Assembly: GCA_005239585.1 (NCBI GenBank)
Contig: SBBU01000140.1
Coordinates: 1 to 6,666, forward strand
DNA from: Planctomycetaceae bacterium
GTDB lineage: Bacteria; Planctomycetota; MHYJ01; SBBU01
Length of the DNA stretch: 6,666 nt
Direction: 5' to 3'
Below, one piece after another: positions 1 through 6,432 of this stretch. Position 1 is the stretch's first letter, and each line of letters opens with the position of its first letter. The notes below the pieces were generated by a model. The model was not told the origin of the DNA. It did no database searches and worked only from the letters and a program-made list of their open reading frames with translations. The translations under genes were made by a program, and so were the position numbers.

Positions 1-338
1 ATATACAACCTGTCCATCTATCCAAACAATTTGATGACCTTTCTTTTTCGCTCTCCTTGCCTCAAAATGTGCAGCCATTTAAAATTACCATGCTTGAGCC
101 CAAAACATTGAAACTAAATCTCAGAGGCCCAAAGAGAATCGTCGATAGAATTAACAAAGATGATATTCAAATAACTGTGCGTTGTTCCAGGGCCCCAACA
201 GATAAAGAACCAGTGATCAATGCTAACCTTCAGTTATTTAGTGTCGAAATCTCAGGGGTCTCCCAGTCCGACTTGGCACTGCTTCAATATTCAATTTCTC
301 CAAATGAGGTGCAGATAAAAATTGAGAAGTCGAAATGA
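1..338 (+). CDS. ybbR: YbbR-domain protein, C-terminal part (5' end outside window)
   Basis: The frame is open from the first full codon at position 3 to the TGA at 336-338, giving 111 residues with no stop, so the gene enters from the left edge. A TTG at 57 could be read as a start, but the codons before it continue the same domain. The visible part fits one YbbR repeat: an LPQNV segment, then EPKTLKLNLRGPK, a DDIQITV strand and a closing YSISPNEVQIKIEK strand, matching the family pattern of a 'P..v.v.l.Gp' strand followed by a final 'I.P..V.v.ie' strand. YbbR proteins (CdaR in Firmicutes) are usually membrane-anchored with several extracytoplasmic repeats; CdaR modulates the diadenylate cyclase CdaA. 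The N-terminal anchor is not visible here. Its stop overlaps the glmM start (ATGA), the classic ybbR-glmM arrangement. The family call is fairly firm; a c-di-AMP role is inference from context. Confidence 0.82.
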   Translation, partial: IQPVHLSKQFDDLSFSLSLPQNVQPFKITMLEPKTLKLNLRGPKRIVDRINKDDIQITVRCSRAPTDKEPVINANLQLFSVEISGVSQSDLALLQYSISPNEVQIKIEKSK

Positions 339-1672
339 AGCTCTTCGGCACTGATGGCATCAGAGACAAGGCCAACAGCGGACACCTCACACCTGACAAT
401 GTGAAACGCATTGCCATTGCGACAGCATATTGTATTCGAAAGGACAACTTTCTCCCGAGAGCGGATCAATCTATACTGATCGGCCACGACACGCGTGATT
501 CCCATGACTATATAGAAAAGGCTCTCATAGACGGCTTTACAAGCCTCGGATTTAGCTGTAAGAAGCTAGGTGTTCTACCAACGCCAGCAATAGCCTTTTT
601 AACAAAGGACATGAATCAACTGCTTGGAATCTCGATATCTGCATCACACAACCCACCTGAGTACAATGGTATAAAGTTCATTTCAAACAACGCACTGAAA
701 ATATCCGACAAGATGGAAGAGGAAATCGAAAATGGTTTTCAAAATCAAAGCCTTTTTAATACTCCCACAATTAAACCCGGGACCATTGAGGAGTCACCTG
801 CCCTTATTAACAAATATATAAATTTTCTATCAGGCAGGTTTTCAGCAAATCTAAAAGGAATAAACATAGCACTTGATCTTGCTAACGGCGCTGCAATTAC
901 CACCGCTCCAGTCGTATTCAAAAAATTAAACGCTAAAATCGAAGAACTAAACTCATCTCCTAACGGCAAAAACATAAATGTGAATTGCGGGGCAGTACAC
1001 CCTAACGCAGTAGCAAGTCAGGTCACTAAGCTAGGCTACGACGTCGGGATCAGCTTCGATGGTGATGGCGATAGAGTTATACTGGCAGATGAAAAAGGGA
1101 CTAGCCTTGATGGAGACAGCATCTTGGCAATACTCGCCCGCTATCTCAAAGTAAATGCCGTTGTCGGGACCGTCATGACCAACCTCGGTCTGGAAAAATT
1201 CCTCAAGGAGAACGGCATCAGACTCATTAGGACTCAGGTAGGAGATCGATTCGTAACTGAAGCAATGCTGCAGAACAACATCACTCTAGGGGGCGAATCC
1301 TCAGGACACATTATACTAAGAGACATTTTGCCGACAGGTGACGGTTTGCTCACTACCTTGATGATTCTTAAGATCATGAAAGAAACCAATATGAAACTAT
1401 CTGAACTCTCAGCTGGACTAGAAAAAACACCTCAAATAATGATTAACATAAGCGTGAGGCAAAAAATATCTTTAGACGATATTCCAAGCGTGCGCGATAA
1501 AATCTCAAGCGCGCAAAAAGAGCTTGCAGAATCAGGTAGATTGCTGGTAAGATATTCAGGAACAGAAAATCTCTGTCGAGTGATGGTAGAAGCTGCAAAA
1601 AAGGAACTGGCTACAAGGCTTGCTGATGAGATAGCAAACGCAATCAAAAGCTCTCCTATATGTGAGACATGA
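335..1672 (+). CDS. glmM: Phosphoglucosamine mutase GlmM
   Basis: This 445-residue protein has the usual GlmM length and should convert glucosamine-6-phosphate to glucosamine-1-phosphate in the cytoplasm, on the way to UDP-GlcNAc for peptidoglycan. All four signature elements of the alpha-D-phosphohexomutase fold are visible: FGTDGIR at residues 4-10; the phosphoserine loop SASHNP with the catalytic serine at Ser104 (the Ser before His, equal to E. coli Ser102); the Mg2+ loop DGDGDR at 242-247; the sugar-binding GGESSGH at 319-325; and the phosphate-binding RYSGTEN at 407-413. The GGESSGH and ISASHNP forms favour GlmM over general phosphoglucomutases. One oddity is Asp11 after FGTDGIR, where Gly is nearly always found. 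The start ATG overlaps the stop of the YbbR gene, with only a weak GAGAAG at 324-329, so translational coupling is likely. Its own stop overlaps the pdxJ start in the same way. Confidence 0.96.
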   Translation: MKLFGTDGIRDKANSGHLTPDNVKRIAIATAYCIRKDNFLPRADQSILIGHDTRDSHDYIEKALIDGFTSLGFSCKKLGVLPTPAIAFLTKDMNQLLGISISASHNPPEYNGIKFISNNALKISDKMEEEIENGFQNQSLFNTPTIKPGTIEESPALINKYINFLSGRFSANLKGINIALDLANGAAITTAPVVFKKLNAKIEELNSSPNGKNINVNCGAVHPNAVASQVTKLGYDVGISFDGDGDRVILADEKGTSLDGDSILAILARYLKVNAVVGTVMTNLGLEKFLKENGIRLIRTQVGDRFVTEAMLQNNITLGGESSGHIILRDILPTGDGLLTTLMILKIMKETNMKLSELSAGLEKTPQIMINISVRQKISLDDIPSVRDKISSAQKELAESGRLLVRYSGTENLCRVMVEAAKKELATRLADEIANAIKSSPICET

Positions 1673-2379
1673 AACTCGGTGTAAACATAGACCATGTGGC
1701 AACATTAAGAGAAGCTCGCCGCACGGACGAGCCCGATCCCGTCCACGCAGCAATTCTTGCGGAATTCGCAGGTGCAGACTCGATAGTATGTCACTTGAGA
1801 GAGGATAGAAGACACATTCAGGACAGAGATTTAAAGCTGATAAAAGAGATTGTAAAGACAAGACTCAATCTAGAGATGGCTACAACTGATGAGATTATCA
1901 AGATCGCCATCAAAGTCCACCCGCATCAGGTCACCATCGTCCCAGAAAAACGTCAGGAAATTACAACCGAAGGTGGCCTCGATATTCACAAGAACCTTGC
2001 CCGGCTAAAAAAGGTCATTAAGATGTTCCTCTCTGAAGATATAGAGGTCTCCCTATTTGTAAATCCAGACCGCAAAGATATAGAACTGTCAAGAGAGTCA
2101 GGCGCAGATATTATTGAAATACACACGGGGCATTATGCCAATGCAAAATCACTACAGGCCCAAAAAAACGAGCTAAACAGGATCGAAACAGCAGCAGCTA
2201 TTGCTAAAAGCTTGAAATTCTTTGTAGCCGCCGGCCACGGCCTTGATTACAAGAACGCCGGAGCAATCACAAAAATATCACACATCCAAGAACTAAATAT
2301 AGGACATTCCATCATCGCTAGAGCCATCTTTGTCGGCATTGAAGAGGCCGTTCGAGAGATGAAGAAACTGCTGCAATGA
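1669..2379 (+). CDS. pdxJ: Pyridoxine 5'-phosphate synthase PdxJ
   Basis: The 236-residue product matches PdxJ over its full length. PdxJ condenses 1-deoxy-D-xylulose 5-phosphate with 3-amino-2-oxopropyl phosphate (the PdxA product) to make pyridoxine 5'-phosphate, in the DXP-dependent vitamin B6 pathway. Visible motifs are LGVNIDHVATLREAR at residues 3-17, CHLREDRRHI at 41-50 (His42, Arg44 and His49), LNLEMA at 67-72 with Glu69, VTIVPEKR at 88-95, EIHTGHYA at 150-157 and AAGHGLDY at 187-194 with His190. His42, His49, Glu69 and His190 sit three positions before the E. coli active-site residues His45, His50, Glu72 and His193, so the active site looks intact. The ATG lies inside the glmM stop (ATGA) with no strong Shine-Dalgarno, suggesting coupled translation. 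The protein is cytoplasmic, with no signal sequence. The next gene starts 42 bp later behind its own promoter, so pdxJ probably ends the first transcription unit, although no terminator is visible there. Confidence 0.97.
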   Translation: MKLGVNIDHVATLREARRTDEPDPVHAAILAEFAGADSIVCHLREDRRHIQDRDLKLIKEIVKTRLNLEMATTDEIIKIAIKVHPHQVTIVPEKRQEITTEGGLDIHKNLARLKKVIKMFLSEDIEVSLFVNPDRKDIELSRESGADIIEIHTGHYANAKSLQAQKNELNRIETAAAIAKSLKFFVAAGHGLDYKNAGAITKISHIQELNIGHSIIARAIFVGIEEAVREMKKLLQ

Positions 2380-2384
2380 CTTTG

Positions 2385-2412
2385 TTGAAACGACACGGCA
2401 TTTCGTTATAAT
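2385..2412 (+). promoter_or_regulatory. Sigma70-type promoter, probably giving a leaderless mRNA
   Basis: A TTGAAA box at 2385-2390 (5 of 6 to TTGACA) is followed after 16 bp by a perfect TATAAT at 2407-2412. Transcription should start about 6-9 bases after the -10 box, at roughly 2418-2421, while the next ATG begins at 2422. This leaves a 5' leader of zero to about four bases and no room for a Shine-Dalgarno site; none is seen. TTGTTG at 2382-2387 is a poorer -35 alternative, with 19 bp spacing. The site lies in the only sizeable gap between pdxJ and the genes after it. Confidence 0.72.
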
Positions 2413-2421
2413 ACAAAGCCC

Positions 2422-3915
2422 ATGGCAACACTTTTACTTTCCATCTTACTGGCGCTGCAAGACAAACAACCTGACAAGCAGCCAGAAAAAAAGGAACCGC
2501 AAGAGCTTACACGGGAGCAAACCCTTGACGAAGATATCAAAGATTTGATCAAAAAACTCTCTTCAGACAACGAGCTCGAATCGTTCTGGGCAAAGGAGGA
2601 ACTTGTACTCCTCGGAAGACTTGCGAAGGTCCAGGAAGAACTTCTAAAGACCTTCAGAGAAAATGGCGGAGCTAACGAGAAAAGCATAAGAATAAGACAC
2701 GTGATATGCGATATACTCGGAGAACTCAGAAACCCCACCCCTGAGATAATTGACATACTCAAGGCTGCACTCAAGGAAGGAGGTGTATCATTTGGCACTT
2801 CAATCGCAACTGTTGCAGTAAACGGCCTCGTGAAACTGGGGCGTGAAGAGATGATCCCGGAATTTATCAAGATGCTCGAGTCAGAAGACAAACAGATAAA
2901 GTATGATAAATTTCTTCAGTGGGAACTTATCAGGGCGCTTGGAGTCCTTAGGGCAAAACAGGCGTCAGTGGTCCTTAAGAAATACCTGAGCGACAACAAG
3001 TCAAAGACGTCTGAGGAAGAAGATTCAAGACTATTATGCGCACAGGCTGCGGAATCACTTGGAAAGATCAGAGACAAGTCAGCAGTAGAAGAGCTGGTTA
3101 AATACATGGAAGACAATACAAAAGACAACGCCTCTGGAAAGGAGTTTTCATTCTTTGTAGCCCATGCACTTGAAAAAATCACAGGCGAAAACAAGGGAAA
3201 CCTCTCTGGAACAACTGAAGAAGCAAACAAAGCTAAAGAAGCCTGGAAGACATGGTGCAAAGAGAGAATTGAGGAAGGAAATGTAAAGAACACCTCTGAA
3301 AAAATAAAAAAGCTGGCACAGGCAATTGAAAAATTTGAACAGGAGCAGAAAAGACTTCCTAATAACCTAGACGAACTAAAAAAGAAACCAGATAATGCCC
3401 CAGTCTGGCCTGAGAAAGGTTACTGGCAGGAAGATTTTATCGACTCGTGGAGCTCAGGTTTTATCTACCGCTCCGGAAACCAGGCCACAGGTGCCGCAAA
3501 GTTTGACATCATAAGCTACGCCAGCGACAAAAAGCCAGGCGGATTAGGCCATGCTATGGATATCTGGAATCATGAAGAGTGGAAAAAAGTAGCAAGAGAA
3601 AAATCACAAAAAGCAATGAATGAAATCGCAGACGCCCTCGACAAATTCAAAAAGGACTGTGGCAGATATCCGCAACAGTTATTAGATATCACTGTTACAC
3701 TTCCCCCAAACTATGCACCCCAATACAAAGGACCATATATAAAAGAAATCCCAAAGGATGGGTTTGACAGCACAATCTATTTTTATAAATTTCCAGATAA
3801 AGCAGAGGACAAAAAGCCATACGAGTTAAAGTGCTACGGCTACGACAAGAAAGAGGGCGGGAAAGACATAGAAGAGGACTTTTCTATATGGGGATTCCGC
3901 AAGCCGCCCGAGTAG
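2422..3915 (+). CDS. HEAT-repeat protein with two tandem GspG-like pseudopilin C-terminal domains
   Basis: This 497-residue protein has no name I recognise. The ATG is the first possible start: the same frame has a stop at 2386-2388 and no ATG, GTG or TTG between. Residues 2-12 (ATLLLSILLAL) are hydrophobic and may be a short signal sequence, but they lack basic residues before them and a clear cleavage site. Residues about 14-35 are a charged, proline-containing linker. Residues about 36-285 form paired helices of HEAT type, for example 88-118, 124-153, 166-190, 203-230 and 243-253, ending in an ALEKITG...W..W pattern. Residues about 292-383 resemble the GspG globular domain: a helix, RLPNNLDEL, GYWQEDF, FIYRS, and YASDKKPGG then a DIW tail. 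Residues about 396-491 repeat the plan: ALDKFKKDCGRYP, GPYIKEIPKDGF, TIYFYKF, GYDKKEGG and SIW. Neither copy has the prepilin peptidase motif or long pilin helix, so it should not be a conventional pseudopilin. Its role is unknown; protein binding, perhaps outside the cytoplasm, is inference. Confidence 0.85.
   Translation: MATLLLSILLALQDKQPDKQPEKKEPQELTREQTLDEDIKDLIKKLSSDNELESFWAKEELVLLGRLAKVQEELLKTFRENGGANEKSIRIRHVICDILGELRNPTPEIIDILKAALKEGGVSFGTSIATVAVNGLVKLGREEMIPEFIKMLESEDKQIKYDKFLQWELIRALGVLRAKQASVVLKKYLSDNKSKTSEEEDSRLLCAQAAESLGKIRDKSAVEELVKYMEDNTKDNASGKEFSFFVAHALEKITGENKGNLSGTTEEANKAKEAWKTWCKERIEEGNVKNTSEKIKKLAQAIEKFEQEQKRLPNNLDELKKKPDNAPVWPEKGYWQEDFIDSWSSGFIYRSGNQATGAAKFDIISYASDKKPGGLGHAMDIWNHEEWKKVAREKSQKAMNEIADALDKFKKDCGRYPQQLLDITVTLPPNYAPQYKGPYIKEIPKDGFDSTIYFYKFPDKAEDKKPYELKCYGYDKKEGGKDIEEDFSIWGFRKPPE
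3873..3878 (+). promoter_or_regulatory. Shine-Dalgarno site that fixes the adenosine deaminase start
   Basis: AGAGGA lies nine bases before the ATG at 3888, inside the end of the preceding gene. It favours this ATG over the upstream in-frame GTG at 3831, which would add 19 residues rich in Arg that are read from another gene's coding sequence and do not resemble the family. Confidence 0.6.
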
Positions 3916-4862
3916 ATCTCCATCGCCACCTCGAAGGTTCCGTAAGACTCGAGACCCTCATAGAGGTTGCAAAAGACTATCGGATTCCTATACCATCTGA
4001 AGATCCAAAAATATTAGGAAGATATTATAAAATCCTTGATGATCCACCAAGCTTTCTAAATTATCTATCAAAGTTTATATGGATCTCTAATTTCTACGTC
4101 AACAAAGAGGTAATAGAACGCGTTGCATATGAAGCTGTAGTGGACGCAGCGCAGGATGCTGTCACACACCTTGAACTAAGATTCAGCCCTGCCCACTTTG
4201 CCCGTAGAGAGAAATTTCCCCTTGATAAAGTAACAGAGTACATAGTGAACTCTGGTAGAAAGGCAGCCAAAGAACATTCAATCAACGTCTCTTTTATAGC
4301 CACTATTGCAAGACACATTCCAATGGAAGTAAATAATCAGGCCTTTGATGTTGTAATGGAGATGCGCGATTTGTTTGTGGGGCTTGATCTTGCTGGAAAC
4401 GAGCAAAGTTACAACGCCCATCCATTTATTCCAATGTTTTTAAAGGGAAAGGAGGTAGGTCTTGGGATCACGATACATGCAGGCGAAGGTGGCCCGGCCC
4501 ACAATATTAAGCAGGCTATAACAGAGCTCAAAGCAGATAGAATAGGTCATGGCACGAGAATAATCGAATCACCAGAGGTTATGAAACTCGCCCTTGAAAA
4601 TAACACAGTACTTGAAATGTGTATCACGAGCAATGTGCAGACAAATACAATACCCAGTGCAAAAAAACACCCACTCAAATTCCTCCTTGAAGAAGGTTTA
4701 AAAGTAACATTGAACACTGACAACACACACGTCTCATCTGTTACACTCTCCAAGGAGATCGAAATCGCGCAGAAAGAGCTTGGAATGACTGATTCGCACG
4801 TGAAAACATTGACAAAGAACAGCCTTTCAGCGCTATTCAACAAGGAAAGAGTATGCAATTAG
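3888..4862 (+). CDS. add: Adenosine deaminase family protein
   Basis: The 324-residue product belongs to the adenosine/adenine/AMP deaminase family of Zn-dependent amidohydrolases, cytoplasmic TIM-barrel enzymes that hydrolyse the 6-amino group of adenosine (giving inosine and ammonia) or related purines. The visible active site is complete for zinc: DLHRHLEGS at residues 10-18 (His12 and His14), TIHAGE at 195-200 (His197 and catalytic Glu200), RIGHGTRI at 218-225 (His221) and NTDN at 276-279 (Asp278). GLDLAGNE at 165-172 and TSNVQTN at 247-253 also fit. Two changes stand out: Asn279 replaces the second Asp of the usual TDD, which contacts purine N7 in mouse ADA (Asp296), and Ile246 replaces the usual Pro of the C-P-(T/W)-S motif. 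From memory the Asn form occurs in some actinobacterial enzymes, so it need not mean loss of activity. Adenosine is the default substrate, but adenine or aminodeoxyfutalosine cannot be excluded. The gene overlaps its upstream neighbour by 28 bp in another frame and the PHP gene by 10 bp. Confidence 0.9.
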   Translation: MGIPQAARVDLHRHLEGSVRLETLIEVAKDYRIPIPSEDPKILGRYYKILDDPPSFLNYLSKFIWISNFYVNKEVIERVAYEAVVDAAQDAVTHLELRFSPAHFARREKFPLDKVTEYIVNSGRKAAKEHSINVSFIATIARHIPMEVNNQAFDVVMEMRDLFVGLDLAGNEQSYNAHPFIPMFLKGKEVGLGITIHAGEGGPAHNIKQAITELKADRIGHGTRIIESPEVMKLALENNTVLEMCITSNVQTNTIPSAKKHPLKFLLEEGLKVTLNTDNTHVSSVTLSKEIEIAQKELGMTDSHVKTLTKNSLSALFNKERVCN

Positions 4863-5572
4863 ATCTTCACTGCCATTCAAAGTACTCCATGGACTGTGAT
4901 ATGGATCCAAAAAAGATTGTACGCCTTGCAAAGAGAAGAGGGCTTGATGGAATCGCTATCACAGATCATAATGAAACGCAAGGTGCTCTTGAAGCCATTA
5001 AATACGCAAACGGAGAGATCCTAATTATTGTGGGGGAAGAAATATTCACATCTTCAGGTGATATTTTAGGTCTATTCTTAAAGGAACGCGTCACCGCTTT
5101 TGATGCAAAAGAGGCAATTGCTCATGTTAAATCTCAGGGTGGAGTTGTAGTTAAACCACATCCTTTTGCTGATACAATGTCTCTAGAAGAAGAGGTCTGT
5201 GAGATGTTAGATGGCTGTGAGGGATTCAATGCCAGACATGCAACCGTAAAAAGCTGCGATAACCAGGTTACAGAACCAAAGATACTAGAGCTTGCCAAAG
5301 AGTATGATCTCACGCTTACGGCCTCAAGCGATGCCCATTTCTATCCAGAGATCGGCAACGGCCGAACAATCGTATCTGCTTCAAACTTGGAGGAGGCAAG
5401 GCAACAGCTGCTAAACGGAAATACTGTACTCTGGGGCAAGCGCTCAAGTAGGTTCCTTTTTTTCAAGAGCGGTCTCCTAAAATCACTAAAATCTCTAGTA
5501 GATCCGGTACCTGAAGCAAGAGAACACAGCCGTGAAGTTCGTGGAAATGACAAATTCAAGACAAAAAATTAA
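4853..5572 (+). CDS. PHP-domain metal-dependent phosphoesterase
   Basis: The 239-residue protein is a stand-alone PHP (polymerase and histidinol phosphatase) domain, a cytoplasmic multi-metal hydrolase fold usually acting on phosphate esters. The metal-binding residues appear in the family order: HCH at residues 6-8, TDHN at 37-40 (Asp38 and His39), GEEI at 61-64, KPHPFA at 101-106 (His103), FNARH at 125-129 and SSDAH at 158-162 (Asp160 and His162). The layout with GEE, 'GD.LGLFL', PHPF, NAR and 'SDAH..EIG.G.T' is that of the short PHP family common in archaea and diverse bacteria, not the PolC or HisK subfamilies. Residues about 196-239 form a basic tail (GKRSSR, KSLKS) beyond the core. The start has a good AAGGA at 4842-4846, six bases upstream, and overlaps the end of the deaminase gene by 10 bp, so the two are surely co-transcribed. 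The substrate is unknown; 3',5'-nucleotide bisphosphates or histidinol phosphate are known for relatives but not shown here. Confidence 0.87.
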   Translation: MQLDLHCHSKYSMDCDMDPKKIVRLAKRRGLDGIAITDHNETQGALEAIKYANGEILIIVGEEIFTSSGDILGLFLKERVTAFDAKEAIAHVKSQGGVVVKPHPFADTMSLEEEVCEMLDGCEGFNARHATVKSCDNQVTEPKILELAKEYDLTLTASSDAHFYPEIGNGRTIVSASNLEEARQQLLNGNTVLWGKRSSRFLFFKSGLLKSLKSLVDPVPEAREHSREVRGNDKFKTKN

Positions 5573-5584
5573 GAGTTTGTAAAA

Positions 5585-6313
5585 ATGTTAAAGGAATTCA
5601 CACGGGATTTTCTGAAAGAACAAAGACTGCTTGTAATCTCACCACATGCGGACGACGAGACCATAGGTTCAGGCGGTCTCATGGCAAGAATCAAAGATGC
5701 TGGCGGCAAGGTCTTCGTAATTGTATTCTCTGTAGGAGACCTCCAGCACTTTGACGCAGGCAAAAGCACCGTCACAAAGGAAACCAGAGAGACTGAGCTC
5801 CAAGGGGCACTAAAGGTCTTGGGCGTCGATGATTACGAGATAATCTTTAGAGATACCTCAGTGCATTTAAAGCTTGATGTGATTCCCCGACACGACCTTA
5901 CAGCATGGATAGAAAAAAAAGCCCGCCTATCGACTCAGAATATCAGCCCGACAATGATCGTCCTTCCTGCACCCTCTTACAACCAAGATCACGAGGCGAT
6001 TTACAAGGCAGGGATTACTGCCTGCAGACCACACCTGCCTACAGCCAAATCATTTCAAAACTTTGTGCTTGTAGCTGATGCCCCACAGCTTTCTTGGTCC
6101 GGCCCTCTATTTTTCAAACCAAATTTCTATATAGACATCTCTGGTCTATTCCTTGAGAAAAAGCTCAAGGCGTATGAACACCACAAGACGCAGGTAAGAC
6201 CCGACCCGTCACATGCAAGCATAGATGCCCTAAAACTCTTAGCGCTCATGAGAGGCCGCGAGATCTCAGTTGAAGCAGCCGAAGCCTATGAATGTATTAG
6301 GTTCGTAATCTAA
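5585..6313 (+). CDS. PIG-L/LmbE family deacetylase
   Basis: The 242-residue product is a PIG-L (LmbE-like) deacetylase. Members are Zn enzymes that remove N-acetyl groups, mostly from GlcNAc-containing sugars or glycoconjugates (PIG-L, MshB, BshB). The signature SPHADDE lies at residues 19-25, giving zinc ligands His21 and Asp24 and the catalytic base Asp23; the third ligand His136 is in YNQDHEAIY at 132-140. Also typical are the RETELQGALKVLGV helix at 68-81, the KAYEHHKTQ helix at 195-203, and the ending ISVEAAEAYECIR at 227-239. There is no signal peptide, so it should be cytoplasmic. It follows the PHP gene after a 12 bp gap with a weak AAGAG as the only ribosome-binding candidate. The terminator at 6404 makes it the last gene of the unit. 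The exact sugar substrate cannot be read from sequence; GlmM in the same window feeds amino-sugar metabolism, which makes a cell-envelope sugar a reasonable but unproven guess. Confidence 0.9.
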   Translation: MLKEFTRDFLKEQRLLVISPHADDETIGSGGLMARIKDAGGKVFVIVFSVGDLQHFDAGKSTVTKETRETELQGALKVLGVDDYEIIFRDTSVHLKLDVIPRHDLTAWIEKKARLSTQNISPTMIVLPAPSYNQDHEAIYKAGITACRPHLPTAKSFQNFVLVADAPQLSWSGPLFFKPNFYIDISGLFLEKKLKAYEHHKTQVRPDPSHASIDALKLLALMRGREISVEAAEAYECIRFVI

Positions 6314-6403
6314 CCCGCGGTCCCTAAAAATTTTGACCTATTTGTGAAAAGCTGCTGATTATGAAGCATTATTATGAGACCTGCACACGATAGTTTGAAC
6401 TTG

Positions 6404-6432
6404 AAAAATTCTCCAGCGCTGGAGAATTTTTT
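6404..6432 (+). terminator. Bidirectional intrinsic terminator (perfect palindrome)
   Basis: A perfect 28-base palindrome at 6404-6431 has two 14-base arms, 6404-6417 and 6418-6431. In RNA this folds as a long stem closed by a small GCGC loop. The right side ends in six T (6427-6432) and the left begins with five A (6404-6408), so it can stop transcription from either direction. It lies 90 bp after the PIG-L gene stop and should end the + strand operon; it would also stop any leftward transcript. Confidence 0.85.

Noticed and set aside
57..338. Short + strand gene starting at TTG 57
   Set aside because: The frame is open to the window edge and the codons before 57 continue the YbbR domain; this is the tail of a longer gene.
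1556..1861. Open - strand frame of about 100 codons across the glmM/pdxJ junction
   Set aside because: It lies opposite two well-supported genes and its translation shows no family motif.
2406..2891. Open - strand frame of about 160 codons opposite the HEAT-repeat gene
   Set aside because: It is Ser-rich, as expected from reading the complement of Glu/Lys/Leu-rich coding sequence, and has no recognisable domain.
3831..3887. GTG start giving a 343-residue deaminase
   Set aside because: The added 19 residues are Arg-rich out-of-frame reading of the gene before, and an SD site fits the ATG at 3888 better.
6151..6170. 7-base inverted repeat with a six-base spacer
   Set aside because: It lies inside the conserved helix of the PIG-L gene and has no T-run; coding constraint or chance explains it.
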